From DATGMB01 sp035293845 (GTDB lineage: Bacteria; Acidobacteriota; Terriglobia; Bryobacterales; Bryobacteraceae): a stretch of 13,966 bases of DNA. Position 1 is the first letter of the stretch, and every line of letters begins with the position of its first letter. The translations under genes and the position numbers were made by a program. Below the pieces are notes generated by a model that had not been told where the DNA came from, made no database searches, and worked only from the letters and a program-made list of their open reading frames with translations. Shown piece after piece: positions 7,097 to 13,220 of the stretch. The DNA lies in contig DATGMB010000025.1 of assembly GCA_035293845.1 (NCBI GenBank), positions 1 to 13,966 on the forward strand, read 5' to 3'.

Positions 7097-7537
7097 TCAT
7101 CCCCTCAGCCGCATCTGGACCACGCGGTAGAACGTCGCCTGGTTTTCCAGGAGTCCGGGAATCGGAATCACTCCGACGGTCTGGTACGTCACCGAGACCT
7201 GCGCCGCGTCCTGCCCGTCCGCGCCCCCCTTAGGGAGATAGCTCGTCGTGACGATCACCGGCAGCGCATTGCAGGTGGTCATATTGCTCCCTACGTTCGG
7301 GGCCACGCTCAACTCGCTCAGCACGATGGGACAGACGTGAGCCAGATCGCCGGCCTTGCCGGCACTCTGCGAGGCATAAAGCGCCGCCACGCGCGCCGCG
7401 CTTTCCGTCGAGATCAGGGCGTGCGCGTAAAACCCCCAATCGAATGCCCCGACGAACAGAAACAGGTACCAGGGCATCAGCAGCGCCATCTCCAGCGCGC
7501 TTCCGCCGCGGCATCTCCGGCGTCTCGCAGTTCGCAT
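7097..7537 (-). CDS. TadE-like pseudopilin/minor pilin (arm 1, first copy type)
   Basis: This is a protein of about 146 residues. The frame is open to a GTG at 7552, but the ATG at 7537 has GGGAG five bases upstream, so I place the start there. An Arg-rich N-terminus (MRTARRRRCRGG) is followed by SALEMALLMPWYLFLFVGAF, a TadE-type transmembrane pilin helix with a conserved Glu (E16). ESAARVAALYAS comes next, then a small periplasmic domain with two cysteines (HVCP, MTTCN). It ends with VSVTYQTVGVIPIPGLLENQ, a stretch shared almost exactly in pattern with the protein at 9118-9579. The role is as a minor pilin/assembly component of a Tad pilus. It lies 56 bases downstream of the tadG-like gene and its stop abuts the start of the next tadE-like gene, so the three form one operon. 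Confidence 0.82.
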   Translation of the reverse strand: MRTARRRRCRGGSALEMALLMPWYLFLFVGAFDWGFYAHALISTESAARVAALYASQSAGKAGDLAHVCPIVLSELSVAPNVGSNMTTCNALPVIVTTSYLPKGGADGQDAAQVSVTYQTVGVIPIPGLLENQATFYRVVQMRLRG

Positions 7538-7593
7538 AGTAGCTCCCAACACTTAAGTACCAGGAGAGCCCTTCCGGGACAAGTTTCCCTTGG

Positions 7594-8946
7594 TTATTCG
7601 ACAATTGCTACCTGCTGCAGCGGCGATCCGCCCGCAAGGCTGGAATAATCGTTGTTGAGGTAGCTGGTTCCCTGCAGGCTAAGCTCATCGGCGACGATGA
7701 TCGTGTAGGCGGCGCTGGTCAAACTCGGGTTTCCGTTCATACTGATCAGCGCGTTTTTCGCGTAGATCGTGCCCGTGTACGTCGAATTGGCGCCGCCCCA
7801 GAAGTAATCCGTAGTGGCCGGAGCCGTGCGGTCCTCAAAATACAGAATTCCCGCGTAGGTGCCGGTCGTCATGGCCGTCAGATTGGCGGATGAATTCGAG
7901 TTCATGCTCACACCGCCGAAGGGATGGCTCGCGTCGTAGGTGTTGTAGATGAAGATGCCGCCATCAACCATCTGGACGACGCCGTTGGCCTGAATGGAAA
8001 GACCCCCACCCACTATGATGTACTTGCCCGAGTGGAACTTCGCGGTAGTGTTCTTCACCGTGATTCCCCCGCAATATGTGCCCGGATAGACGTCCGTACC
8101 CGCCGAATAGTTTGTGTACTGGCAGGTGTAAGGCCCCGTCGCCGGGACCGGCAGACTCGCCAGAGGATCGCTGATGTGCGAGACGCCCGTATTGGGAGTC
8201 CCACTGATGGCGCTGGCCGAACAGCCGTAGCTCCCCACGATGTCGTATTCCGGAGCGTCGTACGCGTAAGAGCTGCCGTGCCCGTTGCACGTCATCGCGG
8301 TGGTGCTGCTGCTGTTCACGTAGAGACCGCACGACGACTGCAATTCGGCAGTGCCCGACACGCTGACCGCGCCGCTCGCCGACGGGTTCAGGGCATAGAT
8401 ACAATCATTGGCCCCTACCATCACCGCCGTCGAACGCGCCGCCACCATGCCGCTCGGAAAGCCCAGCACCGCGGAGAACAACTGCGGCACGGTCTGCGTC
8501 ACCCGGTACGTCACCCAGTAGGAAACATTGCTGATGCCGGAAACGGTCGGCGGCGTCGCGGATGTGCCCGTCAGCGCCGAGCCGCCGGTCTGATACGTGA
8601 CGCTCTGGTTTCCGCCCGGCTGGAACCCGTGGTTCGCCGCATACATACAGCCCACCTCGATCGAATTTTGCGGGGTCGTGATATTCGATGGGCACGACGT
8701 GATCGTGCTCTGGCAGACCACCGTGGAGCTGCACGAGGTCAGCGCGCCGCCAACCGTGGCATGCAGGTTGAGGAGCGCCGCCTTGGCGGCCACCTCTGCC
8801 GCCGTCTGCGCCTCTTCCTTCACAAAATGCATGTACCCAAGGTCGACCACCAGGCCCATGATGCCAAACATGGGGACCAAAGCGAGGGTCACCATGATCA
8901 ATGTCTGGCCACCCTCGCGGCGGGATCGGATCGAGTGTTTGCGCAA
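7594..8946 (-). CDS. TadG-like protein (putative Flp pilus-assembly TadG N-terminal domain)
   Basis: This is a protein of about 450 residues. An Arg-rich start leads into REGGQTLIMVTLALVPMFGI, the typical TadG N-terminal helix, followed by GLVVDLGYMHFVKEEAQTAA and EVAAKAAL, the conserved segment after the helix. The long remainder is Ser/Thr/Gly-rich and beta-prone. Its last third (YIIVGGGLSIQANGVVQMVD, GGIFIYNTYD, STYTGTIYAKNALISMNG) looks like a repetitive beta-helix. Start choice: the frame continues to an ATG at 9024 with no ribosome-binding site, whereas TTG at 8946 has GGGAGG six bases upstream and gives a family-like short basic N-terminus; I prefer 8946. TadG-type proteins are envelope-anchored partners of the Tad pilus in adhesion. 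It is the first gene of the minus-strand arm, divergent from the plus-strand tadE pair. The von Willebrand-type domain found in some TadG proteins is not seen. Confidence 0.8.
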   Translation of the reverse strand: MRKHSIRSRREGGQTLIMVTLALVPMFGIMGLVVDLGYMHFVKEEAQTAAEVAAKAALLNLHATVGGALTSCSSTVVCQSTITSCPSNITTPQNSIEVGCMYAANHGFQPGGNQSVTYQTGGSALTGTSATPPTVSGISNVSYWVTYRVTQTVPQLFSAVLGFPSGMVAARSTAVMVGANDCIYALNPSASGAVSVSGTAELQSSCGLYVNSSSTTAMTCNGHGSSYAYDAPEYDIVGSYGCSASAISGTPNTGVSHISDPLASLPVPATGPYTCQYTNYSAGTDVYPGTYCGGITVKNTTAKFHSGKYIIVGGGLSIQANGVVQMVDGGIFIYNTYDASHPFGGVSMNSNSSANLTAMTTGTYAGILYFEDRTAPATTDYFWGGANSTYTGTIYAKNALISMNGNPSLTSAAYTIIVADELSLQGTSYLNNDYSSLAGGSPLQQVAIVE

Positions 8947-9117
8947 GAGCTTCCTCCCGAAAATAGCCTCCTTAATAGTGGGAGCCAATCCCGGCCGGAA
9001 TGCAATATCCCCCTTCGTTAGCATGCTTTAGCGCGGCCCGCCCGGGCGTTAACCATTTCCAGCATTGAACTCGCCGCCCCTGGTTTGGGAACCTCTTGGT
9101 GAGGCACTATTCTGCGT
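8947..9117. promoter_or_regulatory. Divergent promoter region between the two tad arms
   Basis: About 170 bases separate the preferred start of the tadG-like gene (8946, minus) from the plus-strand tadE-like gene (9118). For the plus arm, a weak sigma70-like pair is visible: TTGGGA at 9085-9090 and TATTCT at 9108-9113 with a 17-base spacer, which would start transcription almost at the ATG. For the minus arm, TTGGCT and TATTTT (17 bases apart, read on the minus strand, within about 8957-8985) precede the preferred TTG. A perfect 10-base palindrome, CGCCCGGGCG, lies at 9039-9048 and AGCATGCT at 9020-9027. In such GC-rich DNA these short matches are suggestive only. Confidence 0.35.
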
Positions 9118-9579
9118 ATGTTGACCGCCTTCCGCCGTAGCAGCCGATACCGCGGACCGGCAAACCGGACCCGTGGCTCGGCCGTAGTCGAGATCAGCCT
9201 GATCGCCCCCTGGTTCCTCTTCCTGTTCATCGGCGTCGTGGACATGGGATTCTACTGCTACGACCTGATCGCCGTCGAAAACGCGGCCCGCGTCGCCGCG
9301 GAGTACACCTCCACGGGAACCGACAAGGCAGCCGACAGTACCGGCGCCTGTACCAGGGCACTGGCCGAACTGGCGTCCCTGTCGAACATGTCCGGAGTGT
9401 CCAGTTGTAACGGGTCGCCGCTCACGGTGACGGCCACCAGCGTCAGCGGGCTTGCCGGCTCTGGTACCGATACAAAAGTGAACGTGACCTACCAGACGCA
9501 GCAGTTGATTCCCATTCCCGGCCTGCTGCAAGGGCAGTTCACGTTCTCACGCACGGTGCGCGCGAGGGTCAAGACATGA
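9118..9579 (+). CDS. TadE-like pseudopilin/minor pilin (arm 2, first copy type)
   Basis: This is a protein of 153 residues from the ATG at 9118; no ribosome-binding site is obvious, so the start is moderately sure. A basic N-terminus is followed by GSAVVEISLIAPWFLFLFIG, a TadE-type helix with a conserved Glu (E25). ENAARVAAEYTS comes next, then a soluble domain with two cysteines (GACTR, SSCNG) and a C-terminal VNVTYQTQQLIPIPGLLQGQ. The pattern matches the minus-strand protein at 7097-7537 block by block (PWxLFLFxG, AARVAA, VTYQT, IPIPGLL), so the two are paralogues from an old duplication. It overlaps the next gene by four bases (ATGA at 9576-9579), a sign of translational coupling. The expected role is as a minor pilin of a Tad pilus, anchored in the inner membrane before assembly. 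Confidence 0.83.
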   Translation: MLTAFRRSSRYRGPANRTRGSAVVEISLIAPWFLFLFIGVVDMGFYCYDLIAVENAARVAAEYTSTGTDKAADSTGACTRALAELASLSNMSGVSSCNGSPLTVTATSVSGLAGSGTDTKVNVTYQTQQLIPIPGLLQGQFTFSRTVRARVKT

Positions 9580-10082
9580 AACCACGCGCGCGCCGGCAGC
9601 GCGGCGCCTCGATGCTCGAATTCGTGCTGATCGGCATCGCCATGATCTTCATGCTGATCAGCCTGTTCGAGATTTCCCGCGGATTGTGGGCCTATCACAC
9701 GCTCGCGTACGCCGTCCGCGAAGGCACCCGCTATGCCGCCATGCATGGCGCCGATTGCGCCTCGCCGAACAGTTGCACCATCACCATCGGGAACATCATC
9801 ACGTACATGAAGGCGGCCGGCGGCGGCTTCGATCCCGATAACACCACCCTCACCTTCACGCCGCAATCCGGCGGCGCCACGTCCGACACCATGACCAATC
9901 TCGCCGGCAACAGCACCAATTTCCCCCCGGCCGGCGCATACGCCCAGGGAAATTCGGTGCAAATCTCCGCGAAATACAAGTTCAAGTCTGTCCTGGCAAT
10001 GCTGTGGTTCGGCAGCCGGCCCGTCAACGACTCCGGCACCTTCTATCTCAGCGCCTCCTCCACCGAGCTGATCCAGTATTAG
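9576..10082 (+). CDS. TadE-like pseudopilin/minor pilin (arm 2, second copy type)
   Basis: This is a protein of 168 residues. The start overlaps the stop of the preceding gene (ATGA), with GAGGG nine bases upstream inside that gene. Basic residues (MKPRARRQRG) are followed by ASMLEFVLIGIAMIFMLISL, a TadE-type helix with a conserved Glu (E15). Then come RGLWAYHTLAYAVREGTRYA and AMHGADCASPNSC, the latter with a likely disulfide pair. The rest is a Thr/Asn/Gly-rich extracytoplasmic domain ending in a Tyr-rich strand. It is the counterpart of the minus-strand gene at 6573-7094, so both arms have the same gene order. It lies 50 bases upstream of the udgX-like gene, which probably has its own promoter. 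Confidence 0.83.
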   Translation: MKPRARRQRGASMLEFVLIGIAMIFMLISLFEISRGLWAYHTLAYAVREGTRYAAMHGADCASPNSCTITIGNIITYMKAAGGGFDPDNTTLTFTPQSGGATSDTMTNLAGNSTNFPPAGAYAQGNSVQISAKYKFKSVLAMLWFGSRPVNDSGTFYLSASSTELIQY

Positions 10083-10120
10083 GCCCCCACCCGCGCAAGC
10101 GGCCCCCCGGCCCGGCGGCA

Positions 10121-10126
10121 TACAAT
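10121..10126 (+). promoter_or_regulatory. Candidate -10 box for a leaderless udgX-kinase transcript
   Basis: TACAAT lies six bases before the ATG at 10133. A start site seven bases after the box would fall on the A of the ATG, giving a leaderless mRNA, which would fit the lack of a ribosome-binding site. No convincing -35 element is visible in the GC-rich stretch upstream. Confidence 0.3.
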
Positions 10127-10132
10127 CGAAGT

Positions 10133-10774
10133 ATGGTGCGCCGCGCGTCGGATCTGATCCCGATTCACCCGGCCCTGGAATCGCTGCGCGATGCCGCCGC
10201 CGGATGCCAGGCCTGCGATCTCTGGAAGCGCGGCACACAGACGGTATTCGGTGAAGGCGCGGCCAACGCCCGCATCCTCTTCGTCGGCGAGCAGCCCGGC
10301 AATGAGGAGGATCTCGCGGGCCGTCCCTTCGTCGGCCCGGCCGGCCGCCTGCTGGACCGTGCCCTGGAAGAAGCCGGCATCGACCGCAGCCTGGCCTATG
10401 TCACGAATGTCGTAAAGCATTTCAAGTGGGAGCCGCGCGGCAAGCGCCGTATTCACGCCAAGCCCAACGCGGTCGAAATCACGGCCTGCCGGCCCTGGCT
10501 CGATGCCGAATTGGACCTGATCCGCCCGCGCGTGCTCGTCTGCCTGGGCGCCACCGCCGCCCAGGCGTTGCTGGGCCGCGCCTTCCGCGTCACGCAGCAC
10601 CGCGGCGAGTGGATCGAATCGCCGCTCGCGCCTTACGTGATGGCAACGGTCCACCCCTCCTCCATCCTGCGCGCGGATACCAGCGAAGCGCGCCACGCCG
10701 CGCTCGCCGGCTTCGTTCAGGACCTGCGGCTCGTCCGCGCGGTGCTCGAAGTACAGACAAAGAAGGCCCGGTGA
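10133..10774 (+). CDS. udgX: UdgX-family uracil-DNA binding protein (family 4-like uracil-DNA glycosylase fold)
   Basis: This is a protein of 213 residues. Motif A is GEQPGNEEDLAGRPFVGPAG near residues 52-71. The family-defining loop GKRRIHAKP is near 103-111 with His108, and the motif HPSSILRA is near 174. Four cysteines (Cys25, Cys28, Cys119, Cys137; C-x2-C and C-x17-C) can hold the 4Fe-4S cluster of family 4 enzymes. In the characterised mycobacterial UdgX, the KRRIH His attacks the abasic sugar and leaves the protein covalently bound to DNA where uracil was; the same residues here predict the same chemistry. One difference: I recall Asp after GEQPG in mycobacterial UdgX, and here it is Asn57. 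The ATG at 10133 begins a family-length protein; the open frame upstream is shadow. The stop overlaps the GTG of the hybrid kinase by four bases, so the two are coupled. No ribosome-binding site; a -10-like box is just upstream. Confidence 0.9.
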   Translation: MVRRASDLIPIHPALESLRDAAAGCQACDLWKRGTQTVFGEGAANARILFVGEQPGNEEDLAGRPFVGPAGRLLDRALEEAGIDRSLAYVTNVVKHFKWEPRGKRRIHAKPNAVEITACRPWLDAELDLIRPRVLVCLGATAAQALLGRAFRVTQHRGEWIESPLAPYVMATVHPSSILRADTSEARHAALAGFVQDLRLVRAVLEVQTKKAR

Positions 10775-13182
10775 GCGAAACTTTGGACCTGAATAAGCCG
10801 GAGGCCGTGGCGCGCCTCCGTCACGAGCTGCGCACCTCCCTGAACGTCATCATCGGATACGCCGGCATCGTGCGCCGCCAGGCCGCCGATCAGTCCGCAA
10901 CGGCCGAGGCCGGCCTTATGGAACAGGTGCTGGCGGCCGCGCGCCACATCGAGGCGATGGTTCAGGAAGCCCTGCCTCCCGCCCGCCACGTCACCGATGG
11001 CTCGCTGCCCCGGCTGCGCCACGCCATGCAGGCCGGTCTCGGCCGCATCACCTCCGCCGTCGCCCGTTTCGAGGAGCTGACCGCTTCCGCCTGCGCCGCC
11101 GAAATCGGCAAGATCCGCGCCGCCGTGACCGATTTGTCCGCATTCGCCCGCGGCGCCGAAGGCAGACAGCCGGCCGCGCGCGTCCTGGTGACGCCCCCGC
11201 CGGAGGAAAGCGCGCCGGAGAGCAGCCCCCGCGCGATTCCTTCCTCCACCGGCGATCGGCCGTTCGCCGGCTGCCGCATTCTGCTGGTCGAAGAAGACGC
11301 CTACGAGCGCGACCTGCTCCAGCGGCGCCTGGAGATCGAGGGCTTCGAGGTCGCCGCCGAGCCGGACAGCCGCGCCCTGTTCGAGCGGCTGCGCACCGAG
11401 GTCTGCGACGTCGTCCTGCTCGATATCGCCGCGCAAGGGGACCGCGGCTTCCAGGCGCTCGAAGCCCTGCGGGCGTCCCCCGGGCTCCGCGAAATCCCCG
11501 TCATCGCCCTCGCCCCGGAGGACGGCCGGCGGCACGCGGCCCGCGCCATCGAAATGGGCGCGGACGAGTTCCTCCTGAAGCCGCTCGATACCCCGCTGCT
11601 GCGCGCCCGCATCGCCGCCATGCTCCGCCGCCGGCGGTCGGAAGCCGAGCACGACGAGCTCGCCCGCCGCCTGGACGTCCTCCTCGAACTGACCCGCGAA
11701 GGCATTTGCGGCCTCGACCCCGCCGGCCGCTGCATTTTCATCAACCGCGCCGCGCTCGAAATGCTCGGCCACTCGCGAGAGTCGATCCTTGGCCGCAGCC
11801 TTCACGAGACCGTCCACCACTCCCGCCCCGATGGCTCGCCCTACCCCGCGGACGAGTGCCCGATGAACCTGGCCGTCCAAACCGGGCAATTCCGCCACGG
11901 CAGCGGCGAATGCTTCTTCCGCGCCGATGGCTCCAGCTTCCCCGTCGAGTATTCCATTCAGCCGGTCCGGCGCGGCGGCGTCACCGAAGGCTCCGTCGTC
12001 ACCTTCACCGATATCAGCGAGCGCCAGCGCAATGAAGAGCACCTCGTGCAGGCCGCCAAGCTCGAAAGTGTCGGCCTGCTGGCGGGCGGCATTGCCCACG
12101 ACTTCAATAACATCCTCACCGGCGTCCTGGGCAATGCCAGCCTCGTGCTGGACTCGCTCGCCGAGGACGACCCCAACCGCAGCCTGCTCGCCGAGGTCGT
12201 CAAATCGAGCGAGCGCGCCGCCGATCTCACCCGCCAGATGCTGGCCTTCGCCGGTAAGGGCCAGTTCGTCCTCGAACCCGTCGACATCTCGCACGCCATC
12301 CAGGACATCGCCGAGCTGCTCGGCGCATCCATCCCCAAGTCCGCGCGCCTCGAGCTCCGCCTCGCGCCGAACCTGCCCAAATTCCAGGCAGACCCGCGCC
12401 AGCTCCAGCAGCTCGCCCTCAACCTCGTGATCAACGCCGGCGAGGCCACCGAGGGCCGCGATGGCCGCATCGCCGTCGAGAGCGGCATCCGCGACTTCGC
12501 CGAGCCGGTAAGCGCGCACGGCACGTTCGGCGCCATCGAAAGCGGCCGCTACGTGTACCTCGCCGTCTCCGATAACGGCGTCGGCATGGACGACGCCACG
12601 CGCCTGCGCATCTTCGATCCGTTCTTCTCCACCAAGTTCACCGGGCGCGGCCTCGGCCTCGCCGCGGCCATGGGCATCGTGCGCGCGCACCAGGGCGCGA
12701 TTCGCGTGGAGGGCCGCTCGGGCGAGGGCAGCCGCTTTGAAGCGCTGTTCCCCGTGCCGGCCGCAGAGCCCGCCCCGCAGCCGCCGCCGCACACCGCCGC
12801 AACCGCCGCCGCCCGAACCGGCCAGACCATCCTCGTGGTGGACGACGAAGACATCGTCCGCCGCACCACGTCCTCCGTGCTCGAGCGCAAAGGCTACCGC
12901 GTCCTGCTCGCCGAAAACGGCCGCGAAGCCGTCGACATCTTCCGCGCCCATGCCGGCCGCATCGCCCTCGTGCTGCTCGACCTCACCATGCCCGTCATGG
13001 GCGGCGATGAAGCCGCGCGCTATCTCCGCACCATCCGCCACGATGTCCCGATCCTGGTCTCGAGCGGCTACCCGGAAAGCGAAGTCGCGCGCCGTTTCTC
13101 CGGCATCCGCATCCGCGGCTTCGTGCGCAAACCGTACACCGCGGCGTCTCTGATCGAGAAGATTCAGGCGGCGCTCCAATAG
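10771..13182 (+). CDS. Soluble hybrid histidine kinase: HisKA-like, REC, PAS, HisKA, HATPase, REC
   Basis: This is a protein of 803 residues from a GTG at 10771 that overlaps the udgX stop (GTGA), with AAGG five bases upstream; the longer open frame upstream is shadow. Domains in order: an N-terminal HisKA-like segment, RHELRTSLNVIIGY with His18 and no ATPase domain of its own; REC1 about 168-290 (Asp218, Lys270); PAS about 300-418; HisKA with HDFNN (His443); HATPase with N-box NLVINAGEA (551 on), DNGVG (601-605) and GRGLGL (625-630); REC2 about 685-803 with VVDDED, Asp737 and Lys787. REC1 looks weakened: the acid pocket is Glu174-Glu175 and the usual Thr/Ser is Ala in IALAPE. REC2 has the full set. 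No signal peptide or membrane helix is seen, so the signal is probably cytoplasmic, read by the PAS domain. The HDFNN box and STKFTGRGLGL place the core near the NtrB-like class. Output is expected by phosphorelay to a partner not in the window. Confidence 0.9.
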   Translation: MSETLDLNKPEAVARLRHELRTSLNVIIGYAGIVRRQAADQSATAEAGLMEQVLAAARHIEAMVQEALPPARHVTDGSLPRLRHAMQAGLGRITSAVARFEELTASACAAEIGKIRAAVTDLSAFARGAEGRQPAARVLVTPPPEESAPESSPRAIPSSTGDRPFAGCRILLVEEDAYERDLLQRRLEIEGFEVAAEPDSRALFERLRTEVCDVVLLDIAAQGDRGFQALEALRASPGLREIPVIALAPEDGRRHAARAIEMGADEFLLKPLDTPLLRARIAAMLRRRRSEAEHDELARRLDVLLELTREGICGLDPAGRCIFINRAALEMLGHSRESILGRSLHETVHHSRPDGSPYPADECPMNLAVQTGQFRHGSGECFFRADGSSFPVEYSIQPVRRGGVTEGSVVTFTDISERQRNEEHLVQAAKLESVGLLAGGIAHDFNNILTGVLGNASLVLDSLAEDDPNRSLLAEVVKSSERAADLTRQMLAFAGKGQFVLEPVDISHAIQDIAELLGASIPKSARLELRLAPNLPKFQADPRQLQQLALNLVINAGEATEGRDGRIAVESGIRDFAEPVSAHGTFGAIESGRYVYLAVSDNGVGMDDATRLRIFDPFFSTKFTGRGLGLAAAMGIVRAHQGAIRVEGRSGEGSRFEALFPVPAAEPAPQPPPHTAATAAARTGQTILVVDDEDIVRRTTSSVLERKGYRVLLAENGREAVDIFRAHAGRIALVLLDLTMPVMGGDEAARYLRTIRHDVPILVSSGYPESEVARRFSGIRIRGFVRKPYTAASLIEKIQAALQ

Positions 13183-13206
13183 CGCTGCCGCTCGATTTTC
13201 CCGTGC

Positions 13207-13212
13207 TACACT
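13207..13212 (+). promoter_or_regulatory. Candidate -10 box before the hydrolase gene
   Basis: TACACT lies eight bases before the ATG at 13221. It would place the transcription start within two bases of the start codon, in line with the missing ribosome-binding site. There is no recognisable -35 element; read-through from the kinase gene, 38 bases upstream, is equally possible. Confidence 0.22.
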
Positions 13213-13220
13213 CATTCCGC

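Noticed and set aside
7924..9021. 365-residue plus-strand frame opposite the tadG-like gene
   Set aside because: Arg/Ala/His-rich and without any motif; the minus strand carries a recognisable TadG N-terminus.
6573..10082. Treating the tad cluster as a complete pilus locus or a prophage/secretion island
   Set aside because: Only tadG-like and tadE-like genes are present; there is no pilin, peptidase, ATPase, platform, secretin or phage gene.
10426..10770. Upstream extension of the kinase frame to an ATG inside udgX
   Set aside because: The extension is Arg/Pro/Ala-rich shadow of udgX; the GTG at 10771 with an AAGG site gives a sensible start.
10717..13215. 832-residue open frame antisense to the hybrid kinase
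   Set aside because: The plus frame has full kinase and receiver motifs. The antisense product is a low-complexity Ala/Gly/Glu/Arg-rich sequence with no recognisable domain, as expected from GC-rich third positions.
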